DNA of 64,000 bases from Roseateles sp. XES5 (GTDB taxonomy: Bacteria; Pseudomonadota; Alphaproteobacteria; Rhizobiales; Rhizobiaceae). A program made the position numbers and the translations under genes. This document shows, piece by piece, positions 1 through 7,585 of the stretch. The stretch spans positions 1,037,501-1,101,500 of the forward strand of contig NZ_CP084752.1 in NCBI RefSeq assembly GCF_020535545.1, given 5' to 3'. A model generated the notes under the pieces. It saw nothing but the letters and a program-made list of their open reading frames with translations, was not told the DNA's origin and ran no database searches. Positions within the stretch are counted from its first letter, which is position 1. Every line of letters starts with the position of its first letter.

Positions 1-165
1 GAAGCCTGCCCGCTTGCGCATTTTCCCCGCCGAAAATCTTGTCCGGACGGTCAAAACAGCCCCGAAAAGACGCCATCCACCTTGCTGGGGCAGAAACCGC
101 CCGGCGCATAAGGCGAATGTCGGGGACGAAACCACCCTTTCGCTTGACTTCCGGTCAAAAGAAAA

Positions 166-190
166 GGCGCCGGCGGATATCCGCGGCGCC
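166..190 (-). terminator. Terminator after the yqhA-like gene
   Basis: A GC-rich hairpin (GGCGCC arms around an ATATCC-containing core) lies just past the stop of the minus-strand gene. On the minus strand it is followed by a T-rich stretch. The first 217 bases hold no convincing gene. Confidence 0.6.
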
Positions 191-217
191 CCTCCCCTGC
201 CCCTCTCGGCACGGCAA

Positions 218-718
218 TCAGCCCTTCAGCTTGCCCATGATCTGCTCAAGGAAACCGAGCAGCACGGCAGAGACGACGAAGGCGAGATGCATCAGCGTCA
301 GCCACATCAGGCGGCCGTCGGTATATTGCTGCACATTGAGGAAGACCTGAAGCAGATGGATGGAGGAGATCGCGACGATGGACGAGGCGACCTTGATCTT
401 CAGGCTGCCGGCATCGAGCTTGCCAAGGAAGGAGACGTCCTTCTCCGCCTCGTCGAAGCGGCTGACGAAATTCTCGTAGCCGGCGATCATCACCATGAGG
501 ATGAGGCTCGCGACCAGCGCGGCATCGATGAGACCCAGCATGGCAAGGATCATTTCGGCATCGTCGAAGACGAAGACGTTCTTCGCGACCTTGACGAACT
601 TGTAGAGGAACGAGACCGCATAGACGGCAAGCGCCGCGACGAGGCCGAGATAGAAGACCACAAGGATCCAGCGGCTCGACAGGATGATGCGTTCGACCAG
701 GAGTTCGAGGGATTTCAT
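218..718 (-). CDS. YqhA/UPF0114 family inner-membrane protein
   Basis: The 166-residue product matches the UPF0114 (YqhA, TIGR00645) family, whose biochemical role is unknown. Four hydrophobic segments are visible at about 17-38, 57-79, 109-128 and 138-157. The conserved-looking GYENFVSRF stretch follows the second segment. The start at 718 is preferred over an in-frame ATG five codons upstream because a GGAG sits nine bases before it and none is near the upstream ATG. It ends in its own terminator. It neighbours stress-related small membrane proteins, but no EcfG-type promoter was noticed for it. Length is normal for the family. Confidence 0.85.
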   Translation of the reverse strand: MKSLELLVERIILSSRWILVVFYLGLVAALAVYAVSFLYKFVKVAKNVFVFDDAEMILAMLGLIDAALVASLILMVMIAGYENFVSRFDEAEKDVSFLGKLDAGSLKIKVASSIVAISSIHLLQVFLNVQQYTDGRLMWLTLMHLAFVVSAVLLGFLEQIMGKLKG

Positions 719-802
719 CGCGGCGGGCTCCATCGGGAATCGGCAAAAATCAACTGCTGATTAACCAAGGAGCCGGACGGCCGCAAGAGCACGGCTGCGC
801 AT

Positions 803-836
803 GCAAAAAGGGCGGCGTCCGCAAACGCCGCCCTTT
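803..836 (-). terminator. Terminator after DUF1328 gene
   Basis: A 12-base-pair stem (AAAGGGCGGCGT and its complement at 807-818 and 825-836) lies between two minus-strand genes. It has six Ts on the minus-strand side, so it ends transcription coming from the DUF1328 gene. Confidence 0.8.
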
Positions 837-852
837 CTCGGTGTCAACCTTC

Positions 853-1017
853 CTATGCCCGACGGAAGAGGCCCGCGATCAGGGACAGGACCAGAAGGGC
901 GAGGAAGACGAAGAACAGAATCTGCGCGATACCGGCGGAGGCGCCGGCAATGCCGCCGAAGCCAAGAAGACCGGCAACCAGGGCAACCACGAGAAAGACC
1001 AAAGCATAGTAGAGCAT
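853..1017 (-). CDS. DUF1328 (YtjA-like) two-helix membrane protein
   Basis: This 54-residue product begins [20 protein letters not shown] and is almost entirely hydrophobic. It has two membrane helices (about 2-24 and 28-50) joined by a glycine/alanine-rich turn, and a short basic end. This is the usual form of the DUF1328/YtjA family, which has no defined biochemical function. A GAAGGAG ribosome binding site precedes the ATG. An EcfG-type promoter (1048-1072) lies about 30 bases upstream of the start, so the gene is probably part of the general stress regulon; that is inference from the promoter and from neighbouring csbD and nepR/phyR. Confidence 0.85.
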   Translation of the reverse strand: MLYYALVFLVVALVAGLLGFGGIAGASAGIAQILFFVFLALLVLSLIAGLFRRA

Positions 1018-1047
1018 TTTCAAACTCCTTCTTGTTTCGCTTGGGAA

Positions 1048-1072
1048 AACGAAGGCCGATGGAAAAAGTTCC
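1048..1072 (-). promoter_or_regulatory. EcfG/RpoE2-type general stress promoter for DUF1328 gene
   Basis: The minus strand reads GGAAC (1072-1068), 17 bases, then GTT (1050-1048). This matches the alphaproteobacterial EcfG/RpoE2 consensus GGAAC-N16/17-GTT. The -10 element ends about 30 bases before the ATG. Confidence 0.7.
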
Positions 1073-1120
1073 CGGCGCCTTTGCGGAGATGAACAGAGGG
1101 CGCATCTCTACCGTCTAAAG

Positions 1121-1151
1121 AAAAACCGCCGCAGTCTTTCGACTGCGGCGG
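1121..1151 (-). terminator. Rho-independent terminator downstream of csbD
   Basis: An 11-bp perfect stem (CCGCCGCAGTC, TTTC loop, complement) is followed on the minus strand by TTTTTCTT. It terminates transcription from csbD, on the far side of the RIME-like repeat. Confidence 0.85.
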
Positions 1152-1180
1152 CGTGAGTGGGACCGACGGGTCGCTGCTGC

Positions 1181-1286
1181 CTAGAACACTTTCGGTGAAA
1201 TCCGGTTCACCGGAAGTGTTCTAGTTTTTTATTTTACCGCATTGTCCGACGCCGAAGCGATCTCGCTTCGGCTGGAAATGCTCTAG
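1181..1286. repeat. RIME1-like rhizobial intergenic repeat, two palindromes
   Basis: A 106-bp element starts and ends with CTAG. It has two imperfect palindromes: a first hairpin of about 44 bases (CTAGAACACTT...AGTGTTCTAG) and a second built on CCGAAGCGA-TC-TCGCTTCGG, which continues to the GCTCTAG end. Size, two-palindrome build and sequence character fit the rhizobial intergenic mosaic element RIME1. The element reaches into the csbD stop codon. No second copy was seen in this window. Confidence 0.65.
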
Positions 1287-1480
1287 TGGCGGCGCGTCCA
1301 GTCGTCGATCTGCCGCTCGGCCTCCTCCTTCGCGAGGCCATAGCGCTGCTGGATCTTGCCGGAGAGCTCGACGCGGCGGCCCTGAATGACGTCCAGATCG
1401 TCATCGGTCAGCTTGCCCCACTGGGCCTGCGCCTTGCCCTTATATTCGTTCCACTTGCCCTCGATGATATCCCAATTCAT
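1283..1480 (-). CDS. CsbD family stress protein
   Basis: The 65-residue product starts [20 protein letters not shown] and carries the WDxIEGKW / [14 protein letters not shown] pattern of the CsbD family. These are small hydrophilic proteins induced by general stress; their molecular role is unknown. An EcfG-type promoter lies upstream at 1530-1554. The TAG stop lies inside the edge of a RIME-like palindromic repeat, so the last bases of the gene may have been reshaped by insertion of that repeat. Downstream come the repeat and then a strong terminator. Length is typical of the family. Confidence 0.92.
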   Translation of the reverse strand: MNWDIIEGKWNEYKGKAQAQWGKLTDDDLDVIQGRRVELSGKIQQRYGLAKEEAERQIDDWTRRH

Positions 1481-1529
1481 GGCGTAACCCTTTCCTGGTT
1501 GCGGTGTGCGCCGATGTGGCTGGCAGGAA

Positions 1530-1554
1530 AAGGCGGGAAGGAATGGAAAGTTCC
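1530..1554 (-). promoter_or_regulatory. EcfG/RpoE2-type promoter for csbD
   Basis: On the minus strand GGAAC (1554-1550) is followed by 18 bases and TT (1531-1530). This fits GGAAC-N18-TT as described for rhizobial RpoE2, although the G of GTT is replaced. It lies 50-75 bases upstream of the csbD start. Confidence 0.6.
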
Positions 1555-1590
1555 CTCACCCCCGGCCGCGGTCCGGGCTTTGCTTTTCCG

Positions 1591-1615
1591 GGAACAAAAT
1601 CCGTGTCTGCCCGTT
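1591..1615 (+). promoter_or_regulatory. EcfG/RpoE2-type promoter for DUF3309 gene and lipoprotein
   Basis: GGAAC (1591-1595), 17 bases, then GTT (1613-1615) is an exact fit to the general stress consensus. It lies 47 bases before the DUF3309 start and is divergent from the csbD promoter. Confidence 0.75.
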
Positions 1616-1661
1616 TTGAGGGCATCGCTCGATGGCGAAGCGGACGGGAAAGGAAGCGCAG

Positions 1662-1817
1662 ATGCTCGGTACCATTCTTCTCATCATCCTCATCCTTCTT
1701 CTGGTCGGCGCCCTGCCGAACTGGGGATATAGCCGCAGTTGGGGTTACGGCCCGTCCGGCGGCCTCGGCCTCGTCGTGCTCATCCTTCTCATCCTCGTCC
1801 TGATGGGACGCATCTGA
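1662..1817 (+). CDS. DUF3309 small membrane protein
   Basis: This 51-residue product begins MLGTILLIILILLLVGALPN. It has two hydrophobic segments (about 3-18 and 34-49) separated by an aromatic, glycine-rich loop (WGYSRSWGYGPSGG). That is the typical layout of DUF3309 proteins, which have no known function. The ATG at 1662 is preferred over an in-frame ATG at 1632 because an AGGAAG ribosome binding site lies just before it and the upstream extension is not hydrophobic. It is driven by a near-perfect EcfG-type promoter and is probably co-transcribed with the lipoprotein gene 29 bases downstream. Confidence 0.85.
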   Translation: MLGTILLIILILLLVGALPNWGYSRSWGYGPSGGLGLVVLILLILVLMGRI

Positions 1818-1846
1818 ACCCCGATAACCAGCCAGGAACCGGAACC

Positions 1847-2107
1847 ATGAAGAACACCCTTATCGCGCTTGCGCTCGTCGCCTCCACCGTGACGCTCACG
1901 GCCTGCAGCCAGACCGAACGCGGCACCGCCATCGGCGCGGCGTCGGGCGCCATCATCGGCGGCGCCGTGACGGGCCGGGCGGGCGGCGCCCTTGCCGGCG
2001 CGGCCATCGGCGGTGCGGCTGGCTATCTCATCGCCCGCTCCGACCGTGACGGCTATTGCCTCTACCGCGACCGCCATGGCCGCCGCTACGAAGCACGCTG
2101 CCGCTGA
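1847..2107 (+). CDS. Glycine-zipper lipoprotein
   Basis: The 86-residue product has a lipoprotein signal peptide ending in the lipobox LTAC, with the lipidated cysteine at residue 20. Residues 27-61 form a glycine-zipper segment (repeated GxxxG, such as GAIIGGAVTGRAGGALAG). The short C-terminal tail is basic and holds two cysteines (71 and 85). Such proteins sit in the outer membrane or periplasm and are often stress induced; the exact role is unknown. The start at 1847 has GGAACC before it and gives a clean signal peptide. It follows DUF3309 by 29 bases and likely shares its EcfG-type promoter. A shared terminator separates it from convergent nepR. Confidence 0.8.
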   Translation: MKNTLIALALVASTVTLTACSQTERGTAIGAASGAIIGGAVTGRAGGALAGAAIGGAAGYLIARSDRDGYCLYRDRHGRRYEARCR

Positions 2108-2127
2108 GGCAAACGAACGCGAAAACG

Positions 2128-2152
2128 AAAAACGGGCCGTCCGGCCCGTTTC
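2128..2152. terminator. Bidirectional terminator between the lipoprotein gene and nepR
   Basis: AACGGGCCG and its complement form a nearly loop-less stem at 2131-2150, with T-rich tails on both strands (strongest on the minus strand, after nepR). Confidence 0.8.
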
Positions 2153-2183
2153 TTCATGTCCACATCAGGGAAGACGAATGCGA

Positions 2184-2378
2184 TCAGAAACCACCCTTGG
2201 CCTTGCGCTCGGCCTCGTCGAGCTTTTCCAGAAGGTCGAGCAGACGATCGGGCACAGGCTCGGTCTCGATCACGTCGTAGAAGGATTTCAGCTTGCGACC
2301 GACAGCACCATTCGGATCGAACGCAGCCTTGGCCGGCGCGATCCCGCTGCGTCTCTTGTCTTTACTGGGCTCGATCAT
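2184..2378 (-). CDS. nepR: NepR anti-sigma factor
   Basis: The 64-residue protein carries the NepR core, YDVIETEPVPDRLLDLLEKL, at about 34-53, flanked by disordered basic ends. In the alphaproteobacterial general stress response, NepR binds the ECF sigma factor EcfG/RpoE2 and releases it when phosphorylated PhyR takes NepR away. The gene is divergent from phyR, the usual arrangement. No ecfG/rpoE2 sigma gene follows it here; the next gene downstream is the convergent lipoprotein. The partner sigma factor must therefore lie elsewhere. A tight inverted repeat (2495-2509) sits between nepR and phyR. Confidence 0.9.
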   Translation of the reverse strand: MIEPSKDKRRSGIAPAKAAFDPNGAVGRKLKSFYDVIETEPVPDRLLDLLEKLDEAERKAKGGF

Positions 2379-2494
2379 GGTCTTGTTTCCATCGCCTGCC
2401 GCCCGTTATCTTCCTTTTGCCCAAGATTCCCAATAGCAAGTCAGACTTAGCATGCTACCAATAGGTTTCCGCATGATGAACTCTAGCGGAAACG

Positions 2495-2509
2495 GTTCCG
2501 ATACGGAAC
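2495..2509. promoter_or_regulatory. Inverted repeat in nepR-phyR intergenic region
   Basis: GTTCC-GATAC-GGAAC is a perfect 5-bp-arm palindrome made of two outward-facing GGAAC (EcfG -35-like) words. No correctly spaced GTT was found for either direction, so it may be an operator or a degenerate promoter pair. Confidence 0.35.
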
Positions 2510-2527
2510 ATATTCAGGGAGAACGAA

Positions 2528-3328
2528 ATGTCACTTTCCACCCGTATCGCACCGCATCTCGCCTATCTGAGGCGGTTTTCCCGTGCCGTGACGGGTTCGC
2601 AGACCTCCGGTGACGCCTATGTGGCGGCCATGCTGGAGGCGCTCGTCGCCGACATCACGCTTTATCCCGAGGGGCGCAACGACCGGAACGCCCTCTACCG
2701 GCTCTATTGCACGCTCTTCGACAATCTCGACGTGACGCTGCCGGACAACAGCTCGCCCTTCGGCTGGGAGCGGCAAGCGGCCGCGAATCTCGCCAACCTG
2801 CCGCCGGCGGAACGCAAGGCCTTCCTGCTCGTCGCCGTCGAGGGTTTCGACATCGCCGAGGGCGCCGATATCATGGACGTATCGGAAGAGCGCTTTTCCG
2901 AACTGCTGGACCAGGCCTCGCATGACATCTCGCGGCAGGTCGCGACCGATATCATGATCATCGAGGACGAGCCGCTGATCGCCATGGATATCGAGGACAT
3001 GGTGAAGGGCCTCGGTCACAATGTGACGGGCATCGCGCGCACCCATGCCGAAGCGGTCGAGCTCTACCACCGCACCTCGCCGCGCATGGTGCTGGCGGAT
3101 ATCCAGCTTGCCGACGGCAGCTCGGGCATCGACGCCGTCAACGACATCCTGAAGAACAGCACCATCCCGGTCATCTTCATCACCGCGTTCCCCGAGCGGT
3201 TGCTGACCGGCGAGAAGCCGGAACCGGCCTTCCTCGTCACCAAGCCGTTCAACCCGGATATGGTGAAGGCGCTGATCAGCCAGGCCCTGTTCTTCGACGA
3301 ACAGGCGCGGCTCGCAAAGTCCGCATAA
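2528..3328 (+). CDS. phyR: PhyR general stress response regulator
   Basis: The 266-residue protein has the inverted PhyR layout: an N-terminal sigma-factor-like domain (about 1-135, ECF sigma2/sigma4 mimicry, with FDNLDVTLPDNSSPFGWERQ in the linker) and a C-terminal receiver domain (about 141-260). In the receiver, the acidic pair is E146/D147, the phospho-acceptor is D191, the conserved Thr is T219 and the Lys is K239 (TKPFNP). Phosphorylation by HWE/HisKA2 kinases exposes the sigma-like domain, which then binds NepR. An AGGGAGAA ribosome binding site precedes the ATG. It is divergent from nepR and followed by a terminator. No kinase gene for it is in view. Confidence 0.95.
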   Translation: MSLSTRIAPHLAYLRRFSRAVTGSQTSGDAYVAAMLEALVADITLYPEGRNDRNALYRLYCTLFDNLDVTLPDNSSPFGWERQAAANLANLPPAERKAFLLVAVEGFDIAEGADIMDVSEERFSELLDQASHDISRQVATDIMIIEDEPLIAMDIEDMVKGLGHNVTGIARTHAEAVELYHRTSPRMVLADIQLADGSSGIDAVNDILKNSTIPVIFITAFPERLLTGEKPEPAFLVTKPFNPDMVKALISQALFFDEQARLAKSA

Positions 3329-3336
3329 AACGACAG

Positions 3337-3358
3337 GGCCCGCGAAAGCGGGCCTTTT
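3337..3358 (+). terminator. Terminator after phyR
   Basis: GGCCCGC-GAAA-GCGGGCC is followed by TTTTC. A classic rho-independent terminator nine bases after the phyR stop. Confidence 0.85.
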
Positions 3359-3362
3359 CATT

Positions 3363-3872
3363 TCACCCTTTCAGCCCCTGAAGGGCCGCCGCGACGATCG
3401 CGTCGACCGGCATATCGATATCCACGGTCACAACACCGGGTTCGCCGGTCGGATCCTCCAGCGTCGCAAGCTGGCTGTCGAGCAGGCTGACGGGCATGAA
3501 ATGTCCCTGCCGCGCGGCCATGCGGGACAGGAGCAGGTCGCGGCTCCCCTTGAGAAAGACGAAGGCGAGCGTGCCGCCAGCGGCCGCGCGCAGGCGGTCG
3601 CGATAGCTCTTCTTCAGGGCCGAACAGGACACCACGACGTCCCTGCCCTCTTCGCGCGCATCGGAAACGGCGCGGCCGACGACGTCGAGCCAGGGCCAGC
3701 GATCCGCATCGGTCAGCGGAACGCCCTTCGACATCTTCTCGACATTGATGGCGGGGTGCAGGCTGTCGCCTTCGATGAAGGCGGCGGAAAGGGCTGCGGC
3801 AAGTCCCTCGGCAACCGAGGTCTTGCCGCAGCCGGAAACGCCCATGACGACAATCGCGCGGGCGTCCGTCAT
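3363..3872 (-). CDS. gntK: Gluconokinase
   Basis: The 169-residue protein has the P-loop GVSGCGKT (11-18) and the short length of the thermoresistant-type gluconokinases. These phosphorylate D-gluconate to 6-phosphogluconate with ATP. That product feeds the Entner-Doudoroff route, whose genes zwf, pgl and edd lie at the far end of this window. Further family marks are EGDSLHP (35-41) and CSALKKSYRDRLR (about 103-115). The gene starts 9 bases after dppF in the same direction and is probably the last gene of the dpp operon. No gluconate transporter or GntR regulator is adjacent. Confidence 0.93.
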   Translation of the reverse strand: MTDARAIVVMGVSGCGKTSVAEGLAAALSAAFIEGDSLHPAINVEKMSKGVPLTDADRWPWLDVVGRAVSDAREEGRDVVVSCSALKKSYRDRLRAAAGGTLAFVFLKGSRDLLLSRMAARQGHFMPVSLLDSQLATLEDPTGEPGVVTVDIDMPVDAIVAAALQGLKG

Positions 3873-3881
3873 GGTCCGTCC

Positions 3882-4708
<827 letters not shown>

Positions 4709-4712
<4 letters not shown>

Positions 4713-5563
4713 CGCATGGCTCCCGCAAAAATCTCGGCGTCGGTCAGCTTTTCCGTGATCGTCGGCAGGCGGCCGCCGGTCGCGTTTTCCGGCAGGGCCG
4801 AAAGCAGCGCCTTGGTATAGACGCTCTTGGGGGCCGAGAAGAGCGACAGCACGTCGGCCGACTCGATCTGGCGGCCCTTGTACTGCACGATGACCCGGTC
4901 CGCGGTTTCGGCGACGACGCCCATGTCATGGGTGATGATGATGAGGCCCATGCCGTGTTCGGCCTGGAGCTTCATCAGGAGGTCGAGGATCTGCTTCTGG
5001 ATCGTCACGTCGAGCGCGGTGGTCGGCTCGTCGGCGATGAGAAGCTTCGGATTGCAGGCAAGCGCGGTCGCGATCATGACACGCTGGCACTGGCCGCCCG
5101 ACATCTGGTGCGGATAGTGGCCGAGGCGTTCGGCCGGGTTCGGAATGCCGACCGACTGGAAGAGCTCGATCGCCCGGTCGCGGCGCGCCTTGCGGGACAG
5201 ATCCGTGTGGATGCGCAGTACTTCCTCGATCTGATAGCCCACCGTGAAACACGGATTGAGGCTGGCGATCGGTTCCTGGAAGATCATGGCGATGTCCTTG
5301 CCGATGATCTTGCGCCGCTCGCTGTCGGACATGGCCTGCATGTCGCGACCGTTGAAGGTGAGGACGTCGGCCGTCACCTTCGCCGTCCAGGGCAAAAGCC
5401 CCATGGCGGCGAGCATGGAAACGGACTTGCCCGAACCGGATTCGCCGACGATGGCGAGGACTTCGCCCTCGTCCACCTTGAGCGAAACGCCGTCCACGGC
5501 GCGGAAGGGACCGGAAGCCGTCTGGAATTCGACGGTGAGGTTTTTGATTTCGAGAAGCGACAT
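4709..5563 (-). CDS. dppD: Dipeptide ABC transporter ATPase DppD
   Basis: This ATPase of about 284 residues has Walker A GESGSGKS (near 40-47), signature [11 protein letters not shown], Walker B LLIADEP and switch histidine in TTALD...IITHD. It is the partner of DppF. The ATG at 5563 overlaps the dppC stop as TGATG, giving translational coupling; a GTG immediately before it is a less likely start. The whole group dppA-B-C-D-F runs in one direction and fits peptide uptake across the inner membrane. Some rhizobial Dpp systems also import the haem precursor delta-aminolevulinate; this cannot be decided from sequence. Confidence 0.93.
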
Positions 5564-6471
5564 CACGACCTCTTCAGCTTGGGATCGAGGGCGTCGCGCA
5601 GGCCGTCACCCATGAGGTTGATGGCAAGCACGGTGATCAGGATGGCAAGGCCGGGGAAGGTGACGACCCACCAGGCGCGCTGGATGAACTCACGCGCTTC
5701 GGCCAGCATGGCGCCCCATTCCGGCGTGGGCGGCTGGGCGCCCATGCCCAGGAAGCCGAGGGCGGCCGCGTCGAGGATCGCCGCCGAGAAGGCGAGCGTG
5801 GCCTGGACGATGAGCGGCGCAAGGCAGTTCGGCAGGATGGTGAGGAACATCAGGCGCAGCGTGCCGGCACCGGCGACCTGCGAACCGACGACATAGTCCT
5901 TGGACTTCTCGGACATGACCGCCGCGCGCGTCAGGCGCACGAAGTGCGGCTGGTTGACGAGCGAGATGGCGATCATCGCGTTGAGCAGGCCCGGTCCCAG
6001 CACGGCCACCAGCACGAGGGCGAGCAGCAGCGAGGGGAACGCCAGGATGATGTCCATGACGCGCATGATGACGGTGTCGACCTTGCCGCGGAAGTAGCCT
6101 GCGACGAGACCGATCAGCACGCCCGAGACCACCGACAGCGTCACGACGACGAGACCGATGAAGAGCGAGAAACGCGCGCCGTAGATGAGGCGCGAGAGGA
6201 TGTCGCGACCGACGGCGTCGGTCCCGAGAATGTGCCCCCAGGTGCCGCCCTCGGAGAAGACCGGCGGCAGGAGGAGGAGTTCGCGGTTCTGGATGCTCGG
6301 GCTATGCGGCGAAACGATCGGGGCGAAGACCGCCAGGAACAGGATCACCAGGAAGACCGCGAGGCCGATGACGGCGCCCTTGTTGCGGGAGAAATAGAAC
6401 CAGAATTCGGAAAGGCCTGACGGCGGCGTGCCGCCCGTCTTGGTGTCGGCCGCGTTCTGAACTGCACTCAT
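5563..6471 (-). CDS. dppC: Dipeptide ABC transporter permease DppC
   Basis: The 302-residue permease begins MSAVQNAADTKTGG, has a hydrophobic first helix (about 30-52, IGLAVFLVILFLAVFAPIV), then the extracytoplasmic loop and the permease core. The EAA-type loop is visible as AAVMSEKSKDYVVGSQVAGAG. The ATG at 6471 is preferred because the open frame upstream of it overlaps dppB and reads as a shadow. It starts 12 bases after the dppB stop. It forms the membrane channel with DppB. Confidence 0.92.
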   Translation of the reverse strand: MSAVQNAADTKTGGTPPSGLSEFWFYFSRNKGAVIGLAVFLVILFLAVFAPIVSPHSPSIQNRELLLLPPVFSEGGTWGHILGTDAVGRDILSRLIYGARFSLFIGLVVVTLSVVSGVLIGLVAGYFRGKVDTVIMRVMDIILAFPSLLLALVLVAVLGPGLLNAMIAISLVNQPHFVRLTRAAVMSEKSKDYVVGSQVAGAGTLRLMFLTILPNCLAPLIVQATLAFSAAILDAAALGFLGMGAQPPTPEWGAMLAEAREFIQRAWWVVTFPGLAILITVLAINLMGDGLRDALDPKLKRS

Positions 6472-6482
6472 GAGATCGCCTC

Positions 6483-7487
6483 CTAGTGCCGGATACGCGG
6501 GTTGACCCAGCCGTAAAGCAGGTCGACCACGAGGTTGACGATCATGATGACGGCGGCGATCAGCATCAGGCCACCCTGCACCACGGCATAGTCGCGCTTG
6601 AAGACACTGTCGACCATCCACTTGCCGATGCCCGGCCAGGAGAAGATCGTCTCGGTGAGGATGGCGCCCGCGAGCAGCACGCCGACCTGCAGGCCGATCG
6701 TGGTGATGACGGGGATCATGGCATTGCGCAGCGCGTGCACGCCGATGACGCGGAAGGGCGAGAGACCCTTGGCGCGCGCGGTGCGCACGTAATCGTCGCC
6801 GAGCACTTCCAGCATGGCCGAACGGGTCTGGCGCGCGATCACCGCGAGCGGGATCGTCGCAAGCACGACGGTCGGCAGGATCAGGTAGGTCAGCGCCGAT
6901 TTGAACGCCCCCGCCTGTCCCGAGATCAGACTGTCGATCAGCATGAAGCCGGTGACCTGCGGGAAGAAATACATCAGCGAGATGCGTCCCGAGACCGGCG
7001 TCCAGCCGAGATAGCCGGAGAAGAAGATGATGAGCAGCAGACCCCACCAGAAGATCGGCATCGAATAGCCGATGAGGGCGACGCCCATGATCGACTGGTC
7101 GAGCCAGGTCCCCCGCTTGACCGACGCCAGCACGCCGGCGGGAATGCCGAGCACGACCGCCACGATGATGGCGCAGAGCGACAGTTCCAGCGTTGCCGGG
7201 AAGAGGTTGAGGAAGTCGTCCAGCACCGGTCGCTTGGTGACGATCGACGAGCCGAAATCGCCCGTGAGCAGGCCGGTCAGATAGTCGAAGTACTGGAGAT
7301 ACATCGGCCGGTCGAGGCCGAGCTGATGCATGAGCTCAGCGTGGCGTTCCGGCGACATGACGCGTTCGCCCGACATCAGCATGACCGGATCGCCCGGCAG
7401 CAAACGGATGAAGGAGAATGCGATGAGCGATACCCCGATGAACGTGGGTATCAGGACGGCGAGCCGTCCGAAGATAAAGCGAAACAT
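6483..7487 (-). CDS. dppB: Dipeptide ABC transporter permease DppB
   Basis: The 334-residue permease opens MFRFIFGRLAVLIPTFIGVS, a normal DppB N-terminus with the GDP motif (LLPGDPVMLMSGE). Six membrane segments are visible. The EAA loop reads EVLGDDYVRTARAKGLS. The start at 7487 matches the family length, whereas longer in-frame extensions are not conserved in character. A hairpin with a T-tract separates it from dppA upstream and may lower expression of the membrane components relative to the binding protein. Confidence 0.93.
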   Translation of the reverse strand: MFRFIFGRLAVLIPTFIGVSLIAFSFIRLLPGDPVMLMSGERVMSPERHAELMHQLGLDRPMYLQYFDYLTGLLTGDFGSSIVTKRPVLDDFLNLFPATLELSLCAIIVAVVLGIPAGVLASVKRGTWLDQSIMGVALIGYSMPIFWWGLLLIIFFSGYLGWTPVSGRISLMYFFPQVTGFMLIDSLISGQAGAFKSALTYLILPTVVLATIPLAVIARQTRSAMLEVLGDDYVRTARAKGLSPFRVIGVHALRNAMIPVITTIGLQVGVLLAGAILTETIFSWPGIGKWMVDSVFKRDYAVVQGGLMLIAAVIMIVNLVVDLLYGWVNPRIRH

Positions 7488-7507
7488 GGGAGCCAATCCC
7501 TTCTTTT

Positions 7508-7543
7508 GAAAAACCGGCGGCCCGAATGTCTTCGAGCCGCCGG
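7508..7543 (-). terminator. Attenuator-like terminator between dppA and dppB
   Basis: An 8-bp GC stem (CCGGCGGC/GCCGCCGG at 7514-7521 and 7536-7543) is followed on the minus strand by TTTTTC. Its place between the binding-protein gene and the permease gene fits partial termination, which favours the binding protein. Confidence 0.65.
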
Positions 7544-7585
7544 CCATTGCACGCTCTTTGCGGCGTGCCTTTCCCGTAACCGATA

